Of a DNA stretch of 64,000 nt, positions 1 through 8,023 are shown one piece after another. The translations under genes were made by a program, and so were the position numbers. Within the stretch, counting starts at the first letter, position 1; each line of letters begins with the position of its first letter. This DNA is from Chelativorans xinjiangensis (GTDB taxonomy: Bacteria > Pseudomonadota > Alphaproteobacteria > Rhizobiales > Rhizobiaceae). The notes under the pieces were generated by a model. That model saw only the letters and a program-made list of their open reading frames with translations, was not told the origin of the DNA and searched no databases. The stretch lies in NCBI RefSeq assembly GCF_009812055.1, contig NZ_WQNH01000001.1, positions 124,001-188,000 of the forward strand. Reading direction: 5' to 3'.

Positions 1-1564
1 GCAGTGCGATCATGGTGAAGAGGCGGTCGAGCAGCTTTTCCGTGCGCTCCCTGAGCGCGCCGTCCGCCCAGTGCTGCAGCGCCAGAAGCCCGATGAAGTC
101 GATCGGGTAATAGGCCGCCGAGTTCCACTCGGCGAGGCCATGCGCCTCGACCGAGCAGAACCATTTGCCCAGCCGCTCCGCCGCCAGCGCCGCCTGCTCG
201 CGGCCGGTGCGTCCGGAGGCGGTGAAGGTGTCGTCGGGAAAGAGGCGGCCGGCGAGATATTGCGAGACGTGAAAGCACAGGACGTGGTTTTCGCTCCAGA
301 ACCACATGACGTCGTTGCCCGGCTCGTCGACCCAGTAGCGGTAGTCGAGCACGGAGCGGCGGATGCGCGCGGCCGCCGCCGCCGGCAGGGCCTCTTTATA
401 GGTGCCGTAGAGCCATAGCAGCGGCACCATTACGAAGTCGGAGCAGTCGCGCCGCTCGTCGATCATCGTCAGCGTGTCGGTGAGGATGGCCTCGAGCGTA
501 TCGTCGGCGTTGCCGCCCGCCGCCAGCATGGCGAGCGCCCGGCCGATCCTGAGATCGCCGTGGGCGGCAGCGAAAGCCAGCGCCTCGCGCTTGCGGCCTT
601 GCAGATCGGCGGCACGCGCTGGCGGCACCGTCTCGCGCAGGAGCGCGAAGCCGACATGCCGTTCCACCCGCGCCTCGCCGATCTCGAAGGTGAGGTCGAG
701 CGGATGGTAGCCGTCCGCAAGCCCTTCCAGCCCGGCGAGCGCCACGTGGGTACCGCCCGCGTCCAGCACCGCCTCGGCGGTGAAGAGCGGCGGCTTGTGG
801 CGCATATGGACGCTCTGCTGGACCTTGGCCGTCACCGTCACATCGCTTGCTGCCGGCGTGTCGAAGGCAAGGACGAGCGGACCGCCGGTGAAGAACTCGC
901 GCTCGGGGCGGACATCGGCCGCAAGCCGCATCAGCGTCGCCAGGTCAGCGGCATTTGCCCCGCCGGGCACGCCGGCCTGAAGCGTCTCGTCGCAGAGCGA
1001 GGTCAGCTCGACGTACCAGTTGGTGTCGCGCTCGGCGAGGTCCTCCGACAGCATGACGACCTCGCTGCCGCCGGAGTTGAGCGGCAGGGCGATCTCTGTC
1101 GCTTGCTCCTCGTTTCGGGTGAAGGGTTCGAACCTGACCGCGAGCGCGCCGTCCACCCAGATGTGAACGCCGCCGCAGGTGGCGAGCCGGAAGCGGCAGT
1201 CGCCGCCCTCGGGCGGCACGAGGGCGGTGCGGCACCAGCGCCCGAGCCGCGTCGGGCGGTGCCAGAAACCGGAGAACTCCAGCCGCCGGTTGAAACCGGG
1301 CAGGTTGACGGTATCGACGGGCCAATCCGTCTCAAGCTCCACCTTGCGGGTTTTGACCTCCGCCCACCAGGCGACCCGGCAAGGCAGATCGCCCACGTCC
1401 ACGAAACCGTTGATGAAGCGGTAATTGGCGCGGTCTTCGGCGGGCGCCGGCTTGCCGGGATAATAGGCGGTGTCGGGCGGCGACAACGCCCAGGCGGTCA
1501 CCGTCTCGCCGGGCCCGACCGGGAAGAACGCCATGCCCTCGTTGCCCTTCGCAAGCGCGCTCAT
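1..1564 (-). CDS. Large unrecognised protein, C-terminus beyond window edge
   Basis: An open frame runs without a stop from ATG at 1564 to the left edge (521 codons visible), so the gene is cut by the window. The start overlaps the stop of the HAD gene upstream (ATGA), which implies translational coupling at the end of the transporter operon. I do not recognise a named family. The first ~250 residues look beta-rich and include a segment reading GVHIWVDGALAVRFEPF, typical of jelly-roll carbohydrate-binding or galactose-binding-like folds. From about residue 330 onward it is helical and aromatic-rich (for example NDVMWFWSENHVLCFH), resembling alpha/alpha-toroid glycan-processing enzymes. No signal peptide is visible, so it is probably cytosolic. 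With an alpha-mannosidase and a sugar-type regulator in the same locus, a role in glycan breakdown is plausible but unproven. Confidence 0.8.
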   Translation of the reverse strand, partial: MSALAKGNEGMAFFPVGPGETVTAWALSPPDTAYYPGKPAPAEDRANYRFINGFVDVGDLPCRVAWWAEVKTRKVELETDWPVDTVNLPGFNRRLEFSGFWHRPTRLGRWCRTALVPPEGGDCRFRLATCGGVHIWVDGALAVRFEPFTRNEEQATEIALPLNSGGSEVVMLSEDLAERDTNWYVELTSLCDETLQAGVPGGANAADLATLMRLAADVRPEREFFTGGPLVLAFDTPAASDVTVTAKVQQSVHMRHKPPLFTAEAVLDAGGTHVALAGLEGLADGYHPLDLTFEIGEARVERHVGFALLRETVPPARAADLQGRKREALAFAAAHGDLRIGRALAMLAAGGNADDTLEAILTDTLTMIDERRDCSDFVMVPLLWLYGTYKEALPAAAAARIRRSVLDYRYWVDEPGNDVMWFWSENHVLCFHVSQYLAGRLFPDDTFTASGRTGREQAALAAERLGKWFCSVEAHGLAEWNSAAYYPIDFIGLLALQHWADGALRERTEKLLDRLFTMIAL

Positions 1565-3276
1565 GCTTCGGCTCCGGCAGTCTCACGGTGTTCCCTCACG
1601 TTCTGTTGCTGCATCGCCGCCTCGATCTCGTGAAGCAGCGGGAGAACGTCCGACGGTGTAAAGACCGAATAGTCGGGCCGTTCGCTGTCGTCGGCGGGCT
1701 CGTGCGTGCGCCGGCGCGACCAGCCGAAGAAGATGCTGGGAATGCCGAAGGCGTTGGCGCCCTTGATGTCGCGGGAGAGATTGTTGCCGATCATCACGGT
1801 CGAGCGGGCCTCGGACCCCCGCAAACCGAGCCGCTCCAAGGCGGCCGCGAACATCTTCGGCGAAGGTTTCAGCGCGCCGACTTCCCCGGAAATGATGCGC
1901 GCCTGGAAGAGGTCCCAGAGGCCGGCCGGTTTCAGGATGTTCTCGAAGGTTTCGCGCGGGCCGTCGGCCACGAGCGCCAGGCGGTAGCCGGCCGCAGCGA
2001 TATGGCGCACCATGTCCGCCGCACCCGGGATCAGCTCGGCGCGCACCACCACCTCGCTGCCCGGCAGCTTCTCTTCCGTCGCCTCGTCGGCGATCGTGTC
2101 GCCGCAATCGAACAGAACGGCGCGGATGTGGGGAACCGTACTTGGCAGCTCCTCTATGAGCTTACGGACGCGCGCCGGAATCCAGGCCTCAAGAATTGGC
2201 CAGGGTACCAGGGCGATCCCTCGGCCACCGTCGGGGTTATCGGATATGCCGGTGCCGTTCCCCCGCGGCATCGCGGCCGGTGTTTCCTCTCCCTCGCTTT
2301 CGGGCAGGGCTATCGAATATAGGTCATCTTTTCCGGCTTTGCCGGAACCCCCACCCCTCACCCCTCCCCTCAAGGGGGAGGGGGGCGCCGACGCCTCAGA
2401 ATCCCCCTCCCCCTTGAGGGGAAGGGTGAGGGGTGGGGGTGCCATCAAGGACTCAGAACCCATATGCGATGGATAGTCGAATTCGAACGTCGGCTCGAAG
2501 GCATCCGCCTTCATCTTGAGCTTCGCCAGCCTGTGATCGAAGGCCGTGGGCGCGATCCTTCCGCTCTCCGCGAAGACATTGCCGAGGTGCACGCCCTCCC
2601 ATGCCGCCAGTTCGTTGCACAACACGGAGATGAGCCGGCCGGCCTTCTCCTCCATCTCGGCGGGGTCGGCCCAATGGGCGTGCTTGCCGGCCTCTACATA
2701 GAGCACGGGGCGGGGCCCAAGCATCCGGCAAAGCCTGCCGTCGGCTGCAAGCCGATTGCGTATTGATTTTGAGTCCTTGCTTGTACCCCCACCCCTCACC
2801 CCTCCCCTCAAGGGGGAGGGGGGCGCCGACGCCTCAGAATCCCCCTCCCCCTTGTGGGGAGGGGTGAGGGGTGGGGGTTCCGGCGAAGCCGGCAAGAGCG
2901 ACTCGTTTGCGATAGCCCCGCCTTCGGCCGTCATCGCAAGACGCCTTCCGTGCCGGGAGGCTTCTACCCTTTCGACTTTGCCGGTTCCATCGAGATAGAC
3001 CCACACATGTTCCAGATCGTACATATGCCCGATGTCCCAGTCGTACCAGACCGCGTACTCGATCACGGCACCGCCAAGCGGCCTCACCTGGAATTTCGAG
3101 GACGGCGACTGACCAGGCTCCCGGAAAACCGTGTAGCCCATCGCAAGCGGCGGATAGGGCTCGTGGGCATCCAGCATCAGAAGAGGCATATGGGCGCGCG
3201 CCAGAGCGTAATCGGCGCCGGCCGCACCCCGCCGTAGTTTTTCCAGCGTACCGCTCACCCTATCATTTTGGCTCAT
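1561..3276 (-). CDS. HAD-family hydrolase carrying two in-frame palindromic repeat insertions
   Basis: 571 aa. The C-terminal ~190 residues form a HAD hydrolase: motif I reads LFDCGDT, motif II falls around LALVADG, the lysine motif is [10 protein letters not shown], and motif IV is [13 protein letters not shown]. Motif I has Gly where classical DxDxT enzymes have the second Asp; the DxGDT form is common in the superfamily. The N-terminal ~120 residues and a middle block (~175-269) form an unrecognised domain. These parts are separated by two Pro/Gly-rich stretches (residues ~122-174 and ~270-322) that are exact translations of 156-bp palindromic repeats, so the family's usual length is probably near 465 aa. 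The start overlaps the stop of the upstream ATPase gene (ATGA). The substrate is unknown; sugar-phosphate dephosphorylation would suit the locus. Confidence 0.85.
   Translation of the reverse strand: MSQNDRVSGTLEKLRRGAAGADYALARAHMPLLMLDAHEPYPPLAMGYTVFREPGQSPSSKFQVRPLGGAVIEYAVWYDWDIGHMYDLEHVWVYLDGTGKVERVEASRHGRRLAMTAEGGAIANESLLPASPEPPPLTPPHKGEGDSEASAPPSPLRGGVRGGGTSKDSKSIRNRLAADGRLCRMLGPRPVLYVEAGKHAHWADPAEMEEKAGRLISVLCNELAAWEGVHLGNVFAESGRIAPTAFDHRLAKLKMKADAFEPTFEFDYPSHMGSESLMAPPPLTLPLKGEGDSEASAPPSPLRGGVRGGGSGKAGKDDLYSIALPESEGEETPAAMPRGNGTGISDNPDGGRGIALVPWPILEAWIPARVRKLIEELPSTVPHIRAVLFDCGDTIADEATEEKLPGSEVVVRAELIPGAADMVRHIAAAGYRLALVADGPRETFENILKPAGLWDLFQARIISGEVGALKPSPKMFAAALERLGLRGSEARSTVMIGNNLSRDIKGANAFGIPSIFFGWSRRRTHEPADDSERPDYSVFTPSDVLPLLHEIEAAMQQQNVREHRETAGAEA
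2314..2469. repeat. 156-bp palindromic element, copy A, in frame inside HAD gene
   Basis: A GC-rich core (ACCCCCACCCC... and its inverted complement GGGGTGGGGGT) is flanked by arms ending near CGAATATAGG on the left and CCATATGCGA on the right. The length is 156 bp, or 52 codons. It lies inside a coding region and adds residues ~270-322 without a stop or frameshift. The arms are inverted relative to copies B and C. Confidence 0.85.
2757..2912. repeat. 156-bp palindromic element, copy B, in frame inside HAD gene
   Basis: Same family as the copy at 2314-2469. The left arm reads TTTTGAGTCCTTGC and the right arm CCGGCGAAGCCGGCAA. It contributes residues ~122-174, including [12 protein letters not shown] and [11 protein letters not shown]. 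Two copies in one open reading frame, each a multiple of three, keep the HAD domain downstream readable. Confidence 0.85.
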
Positions 3277-4310
3277 GCTTCCACCCCGGCCAGATCGAGC
3301 TCCTCGGCGCGGTGGCAGCGCACCTCACGGCCACCGAGGGGACGCAGATCCGGAACCTCTTTCTTGCAGAGATCGGTCGCATAGGGACAGCGCGGATGGA
3401 AGGCACAGCCGGCGGGCGGGTTGGCCAGATCGGCGATCTCGCCCTTCAGGACGATGCGCCGGCCGCTGGCACGGCGGCGCGGATCGGGCTGCGGCACCGC
3501 CGAGAGAAGCGCCTCGGTGTAGGGGTGCAGCGGCTTCTTGAAGATCTCCGCCGTATCGCCCAATTCGACCATGCGCCCCACATACATCACGCCGATACGG
3601 TCGGAGATGTGCTCCACCATGCCGAGATCGTGCGTGATGAAGAGGTAGGTGAGGCCGAACTTTTCCTGCAGGTCCTGCAGGAGGTTGATGTTCTGCGCGG
3701 CGACGGAGACATCGAGGGCGGAGACCGCTTCGTCGGCGGCGATGAAGCTCGGATTGAGCGCCAGCGCCCGGGCGATGCCGATGCGCTGGCGCTGCCCCCC
3801 GGAAAAGGCGTGCGGATAGCGGGTCGCGTATTCAGGCCTCAGACCCACCAGCCCCAGAAGCTCGCCCACGCGATCGCCGATCTCGCCCCTGGAGCCGACG
3901 CCGTGGATCACCAAAGGCTCGCCGACGATGTCGAGCAGCGTCATGCGTGGATCGAGCGAGGAATATGGGTCCTGGAAGATCATCTGCATCTCGCGCCGGA
4001 TGGGGCGCAGCTCGCGGTCGGAAAGGTCCGTCAGGTCGGTGACGCTGCCGTCGGCGCGGCGGAATTTGATGGAGCCGCCGGTGAGCATGTAGGCGCGCAG
4101 GATCAGCCGGGCGACCGTGGATTTGCCCGAGCCGCTCTCGCCCACCAGGCCGAACGTCTCGCCGCGCCTGATGTCGAAGCTGATGTCGTCGACGGCCTTG
4201 ACCTCGCCGACCTTCCTTTGCAGCCAGCCGCGTGTGACGGGGAAGTATTTCTTCAGGCTTGAGACCGAGATCAGCGCGTCCTCGGGCATGGCGTTCGTTG
4301 TCCCGGTCAC
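3273..4310 (-). CDS. ABC transporter ATP-binding protein, oligopeptide/dipeptide type (DppF-like)
   Basis: 345 aa from GTG at 4310, chosen because GGAGG lies just upstream and the start overlaps the previous stop (GTGA). Walker A is GESGSGKST, the signature is FSGGQRQR, Walker B/D-loop is [11 protein letters not shown], and the switch is FITHDLG. The C-terminus has the Cys-containing oligopeptide-transporter tail ([15 protein letters not shown]) followed by a basic end. It is the second of two ATPases that would pair as a heterodimer with the DppB/DppC-type permeases of this operon. Substrate specificity lies in the binding protein at 8024-9928; despite the family name, such systems in rhizobia often import oligosaccharides. 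Confidence 0.93.
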   Translation of the reverse strand: MTGTTNAMPEDALISVSSLKKYFPVTRGWLQRKVGEVKAVDDISFDIRRGETFGLVGESGSGKSTVARLILRAYMLTGGSIKFRRADGSVTDLTDLSDRELRPIRREMQMIFQDPYSSLDPRMTLLDIVGEPLVIHGVGSRGEIGDRVGELLGLVGLRPEYATRYPHAFSGGQRQRIGIARALALNPSFIAADEAVSALDVSVAAQNINLLQDLQEKFGLTYLFITHDLGMVEHISDRIGVMYVGRMVELGDTAEIFKKPLHPYTEALLSAVPQPDPRRRASGRRIVLKGEIADLANPPAGCAFHPRCPYATDLCKKEVPDLRPLGGREVRCHRAEELDLAGVEA

Positions 4311-5344
4311 AGCACTTCCTCCGGCAATTTTCCGGCGAGGTGGCAGCGCGCCGACTGGTCGCCCGGAAAAAGGCTCACCTCCGGGACGAGCGTGTCGCAG
4401 CGGCCGGGGACCGCATAGGCACAGCGCGGATGAAAGGCGCAGCCGGCCGGCGCGTTGAAGGGATCGGGCACCATGCCCGGTATGGTTTTCAAGCGCCGCA
4501 CCGGCGCCTGCCCGAGCCGCGGGATCGATTGCAGCAATGCCCGCGTGTAGGGATGCTTCGGCTTGTAGAAGATGTCGTCGACGCTGCCGGTTTCGGCGAT
4601 GCGGCCCAGATACATCACCGCGACCCGGTCGGCGATATCCGCCACCACGCCGAAATTGTGCGTGATGAAGACGATGGCCATTCCCATCTCCGCCTGGAGC
4701 GATTTGAGAAGCTCCAAGATCTGGGCCTCCGTCGTCACGTCCAGCGCTGTCGTCGGCTCGTCGGCGATGAGAAGCGCCGGGTCGCAGGAGAGCGCCAGGG
4801 CGATCATCGCCCGCTGGCGCATGCCGCCGGAGAGCTGGTGCGGATAGCGCTCGATCATCTCCGTCGGCTTCGGCAACTGCACCTTCTCCAGAAGCTCGAT
4901 GGCGCGGGCGCGCGCCGCCTCCTTGCCGACGCGCCGGTGCAGCATGACCGTGCGCATGATCTGCGTGCCGATCGAGTGGACGGGCGAAAGCGCCGTCATC
5001 GGCTCCTGGAAGATCATGCCGATATGCCCGCCGCGCAATTCGCGCACCTGGCGGCCGTCGCGCGGCAGGCTGGAGATCTCGACCTCCTTGCCCGGCTCGG
5101 GACGGAAGCGGATGCGCCCGCCCGCTTCTATGGCGTTCTTGGACAGAAGGCGCATGATGGCGCGGGCGGTGACCGACTTGCCGGAGCCCGACTCGCCGAC
5201 GATGCCCAGAACCTTGCCACGGTCGACGTGGTAGGAGACGCCGTTGACGGCCCGGACGAGCCCCTCGCGCATGGAGAAGTGCACATGCACGTCGTCCAGT
5301 TCCAGCAAGCGCTCGGGCGGCATGGGGGTGGTGTTGACGCTCAC
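4307..5344 (-). CDS. ABC transporter ATP-binding protein, oligopeptide/dipeptide type (DppD-like)
   Basis: 345 aa. GTG at 5344 is preferred: GGAGG sits 6 nt upstream, and the alternative ATG at 5368 would draw its first codons from the end of the palindromic element at 5363-5518. Walker A is GESGSGKSV, the signature is LSGGMRQR, Walker B is [11 protein letters not shown], and the switch is FITHNFG. The C-terminal oligopeptide-transporter Cys motif is [16 protein letters not shown]. It forms the ATPase pair with the gene at 3273-4310. A repeat of about 156 bp separates it from the permease genes upstream but no terminator-like T-run is seen, so the operon probably continues. Confidence 0.93.
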   Translation of the reverse strand: MSVNTTPMPPERLLELDDVHVHFSMREGLVRAVNGVSYHVDRGKVLGIVGESGSGKSVTARAIMRLLSKNAIEAGGRIRFRPEPGKEVEISSLPRDGRQVRELRGGHIGMIFQEPMTALSPVHSIGTQIMRTVMLHRRVGKEAARARAIELLEKVQLPKPTEMIERYPHQLSGGMRQRAMIALALSCDPALLIADEPTTALDVTTEAQILELLKSLQAEMGMAIVFITHNFGVVADIADRVAVMYLGRIAETGSVDDIFYKPKHPYTRALLQSIPRLGQAPVRRLKTIPGMVPDPFNAPAGCAFHPRCAYAVPGRCDTLVPEVSLFPGDQSARCHLAGKLPEEVL

Positions 5345-5362
5345 TGTTTGCCTCCGCGCCAA

Positions 5363-5518
5363 TCGCATATGGATTCTGAGTCTTTGATCGGACCCCCACC
5401 CCTTACCCCTCCCCCCAAGGGGGAGGGGGATTCTGAGAGGTCGGCGCCCCCCTCCCCCTTGAGGGGAGGGGTGAGGGGTGGGGGTTCCGGCGAAGCCAGC
5501 AAAAATAGTTCATAGGCA
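5363..5518. repeat. 156-bp palindromic element, copy C, between permease and ATPase genes
   Basis: Starts TCGCATATGG and ends near CATAGGC, with the same C-rich/G-rich palindromic core as copies A, B and D. The asymmetric centre (GATTCTGAGAGGTCGGCGC) is inverted relative to the other three copies. It fills most of the 198-bp gap between the permease stop (5543) and the ATPase start (5344). Confidence 0.85.
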
Positions 5519-5542
5519 AAAGCGCTTTCCATACGATTCCCC

Positions 5543-6679
5543 TCACCGGCCATAGGGATCGGCGGCATCGCGCAGGCCGTCGCCCATGAAGTTGAAGGCG
5601 AGCACCACCAGGACCACCGCGGCACCCGGCGCGAGCAGCCAGGGGGCGAGCGAGATGGTGCGCAGGTTCTGCGCCTCCTGCAAAAGCACGCCCCAGCTCA
5701 CCACCGGCGGCCTCAACCCCAGGCCGAGGAAAGAGAGAGCCGTTTCGCCGAGGATCATCTCAGGCACGGCGAGCGTCATGGCGGCGATGATGTAGCTCGT
5801 CATGGCGGGCAGCATATGCTTGGTGATAACGCGGTACTCGGAGGCGCCGGCGAGCCTTGCCGCCAGAACGTAGTCCTCCGTCTTCAGCGAAAAGAAGCGG
5901 CCGCGCACGACGCGGGCCAGGTGCGTCCAGCCGATCAGCGACAGGATGATGGTGATCAGCACGTAGACGAAGAGCGGGTCCCAGGCGATGGGGAGTGCCG
6001 CCGCGAGGCCCATCCACAACGGGATCGTGGGGATCGAGCGGATGAACTCCATCAGGCGCTGGATCCCTGCGTCGAGCCAGCCGCCGTAGTAGCCGGACAC
6101 GGCACCGAGCGCGAGGCCGAGCACGAAGGAAAAGGCGACGCCGACAAGGCCCGCCGAAAGCGTGACCCGCGCCCCGTAGAGGAGACGGGTGAAGAGGTCG
6201 CGGCCGAGCGAATCCGTACCGAGAAGGTTGATCCTCTGCCGCCGGTGATCGACCCCGAACAGATGCAGGTCCGTCGGCACGAGGCCCAGGAACCTGTAGG
6301 GCTCGCCGCGGACGAAGAGGCGGACCGGCAGGATCTCCTCGCGATCCGCCTCGTAGGTGACGCGTGCCGTCTCCGGATCGCGCGTGCGCTTGAGCGCGTA
6401 GACGAACGGCCCCTTGAACGCGCCCTCATGGAAGAGATGGACCGCGCGCGGCGGCGAGAACGTGTTGAGCCGATCGATGGAAGACGGCGTATAGGGCGAG
6501 ACGAAATCGGCGAAGATCGCCGCCACGCACAAAAGCACCAGGAAGACCAGCGAGGCGACGGCCAGCCGGTGCTGCCGGAACCGCCACCAGATCAGCGTCC
6601 AGGGTTTTGCGGTATAAAGCTGCTCCTCGCGGCCGGGTGCCGCTTCGGTTACGGGAGCTTCCAGTGTCTCGATTGCCAT
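5543..6679 (-). CDS. ABC transporter permease, DppC/OppC type
   Basis: 378 aa from ATG at 6679, 11 nt after the preceding permease stop. An N-terminal membrane segment (LAVASLVFLVLLCVAAIFAD) is followed by a ~100-residue periplasmic insertion that is longer than in standard DppC. Next come the conserved NLLGTDSLGRDLFTRLLYG start of the permease domain and several membrane helices. The EAA loop is at AARLAGASEYRVITKHMLP, where ATPases dock. The extended periplasmic loop fits the large binding protein of this operon. It acts in the inner membrane with the DppB-type permease next to it. Confidence 0.93.
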   Translation of the reverse strand: MAIETLEAPVTEAAPGREEQLYTAKPWTLIWWRFRQHRLAVASLVFLVLLCVAAIFADFVSPYTPSSIDRLNTFSPPRAVHLFHEGAFKGPFVYALKRTRDPETARVTYEADREEILPVRLFVRGEPYRFLGLVPTDLHLFGVDHRRQRINLLGTDSLGRDLFTRLLYGARVTLSAGLVGVAFSFVLGLALGAVSGYYGGWLDAGIQRLMEFIRSIPTIPLWMGLAAALPIAWDPLFVYVLITIILSLIGWTHLARVVRGRFFSLKTEDYVLAARLAGASEYRVITKHMLPAMTSYIIAAMTLAVPEMILGETALSFLGLGLRPPVVSWGVLLQEAQNLRTISLAPWLLAPGAAVVLVVLAFNFMGDGLRDAADPYGR

Positions 6680-6690
6680 CGGTCGACCCC

Positions 6691-7677
6691 TCACGCGTAG
6701 CGGATGCGCGGATCGGACCACGCGAGCAGAACATCGGAGACCAGCGTGCCGACGACCGTGAACACGCTGAGTATGAGGATGAAGCTGCCGGCGAGATACA
6801 TGTCCTGCATCTTGAGCGCCTGGAGAAGCAGCGGGCCGGTGGTCGGCAGGTTGAGCACCACGGCCGTGATCACGTCGCCTGAAAAGAGCGCCGGCAGCGC
6901 CCAGCCGACGGTGGAGATGAACGGGTTGAGCGCCACGCGCACCGGATAGCCCCAGACCACCTGGCGCTCGGAGAGGCCCTGCGCGTAGGCGGTCTCCACA
7001 TAGGGCTTTCCCATCTCGTCGAGCATGTTGGCGCGCATGACGCGGATGAGGCCGGCGGCACCGCCCGTCGCCAGCACGACGACGGGTATCCACAGATGCG
7101 ACAAAAGATTGAGCACCTTGTCGAACGTCCAGGGCGCGGATTCATAGCGCGGCGACAAAAGGCCGCCGACATCCATGTTGAGCCAGGTGAAACCGAGCCA
7201 CATCAGGATGAGCGCCAGCAGGAAGTCGGGGATGCCTTTGCCGAGGAAGCCGAAGATGGTGAAGAGATAGTCGAACAGCGAATATTGCCGGGTCGCCGCG
7301 TAGACGCCGACGGGGATGGCGATGATCCAGGTGAAGACCATCGACAGCGTCGAGATGGCGAGCGTCAGCCCCAGCCGCTCCCAGATGAGCGAGGAGACGG
7401 GGGCGTTCCATTCGAGCGAATGGCCGAAATCGCCGCGCAAGAGGATGTTCGAGATCCAGCGCCAGTACTGCACCAGTATCGGGTCGTTGAGACCGTATTG
7501 CTGGCGCATGGCCGCTTCCTGCGCCTCGGTCAGATATTCCCCGCCGTGGCGGAGCTGTGCGGCGTAGGCCGTTATATAGTCGCCGGGCGGCAACTGGATG
7601 ATCACGAAGGAAATGAAGGACACGAAGACGAGCGTCGGGATCGCCCAAAGCGCGCGTTTGGTGAGGTATCCGAGCAT
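6691..7677 (-). CDS. ABC transporter permease, DppB/OppB type
   Basis: 328 aa. It begins MLGYLTKRALWAIPTLVFVS with a first membrane helix, as in all DppB proteins. Residues PGDYITAYAAQLR follow in the periplasmic loop, then about five further helices. The EAA loop is PYVETAYAQGLSERQVVWG. It precedes the DppC-type gene by 11 nt. The binding-protein gene lies 347 bp upstream; that gap contains a palindromic repeat (7804-7952), so permease expression may be lower than that of the binding protein. Confidence 0.93.
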   Translation of the reverse strand: MLGYLTKRALWAIPTLVFVSFISFVIIQLPPGDYITAYAAQLRHGGEYLTEAQEAAMRQQYGLNDPILVQYWRWISNILLRGDFGHSLEWNAPVSSLIWERLGLTLAISTLSMVFTWIIAIPVGVYAATRQYSLFDYLFTIFGFLGKGIPDFLLALILMWLGFTWLNMDVGGLLSPRYESAPWTFDKVLNLLSHLWIPVVVLATGGAAGLIRVMRANMLDEMGKPYVETAYAQGLSERQVVWGYPVRVALNPFISTVGWALPALFSGDVITAVVLNLPTTGPLLLQALKMQDMYLAGSFILILSVFTVVGTLVSDVLLAWSDPRIRYA

Positions 7678-7803
7678 GTCCTCCGCTCCCTTCGAAATCG
7701 TTCTTTGTCAACCGGCCGCTAGGCCGAGCCCGCCGGAGTGCGCCGGCCGTCCAGCTCGGATGGCTGCGGAAGGATGCATTTTGGTTGCAACAGCATGTAA
7801 TGC

Positions 7804-7952
7804 CGTCATCCCGGAAGCCGGAGCGTGAGCTACGGCTGTCCGGGACCCATTCTCGCCTCACGGATGCTCCGGCGAAGCGGGCCGGAACGTGGACGACTCA
7901 CGGAATGGATCCCGGCCCTCTCTTCGCCTCGCTCCGTTCGACCGGGATGACG
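7804..7952. repeat. Palindromic intergenic repeat, CGTCATCCCGG family, copy 1
   Basis: Begins CGTCATCCCGG and ends CCGGGATGACG, with inner half-sites GGACCCATTC and GGAATGGATCCC. It occupies most of the 346-bp non-coding stretch 7678-8023 between the binding-protein and permease genes; nothing else is recognisable there. Two further copies lie at 11362-11470 and 25730-25905. Repeats with these ends are common in Rhizobiales intergenic DNA (general knowledge). Confidence 0.8.
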
Positions 7953-8023
7953 CGCTTCCCGGCATCCGAACGCAATCATCGAAGCCTTCGGGGAAAGGCA
8001 AGGCCTTCCCCCGGGGGCTCCAC

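Noticed and set aside
2314-2912. CRISPR array suggested by repeated GC-rich units
   Set aside because: Units are 156 bp, palindromic, unequally spaced and partly coding; no regular short repeats with unique spacers and no cas genes are present.
3273-5399. A 708-codon open frame that appears to fuse a long basic N-terminus to an ABC ATPase
   Set aside because: Only the part from GTG 4310 has ATPase motifs and a ribosome binding site; the N-terminal half is an out-of-frame reading of the other ATPase gene.
5543-7093. A permease open frame extended to 516 codons
   Set aside because: The first ~138 codons read through the DppB gene in another frame. ATG 6679 is 11 nt after the DppB stop and begins a normal DppC-type protein.
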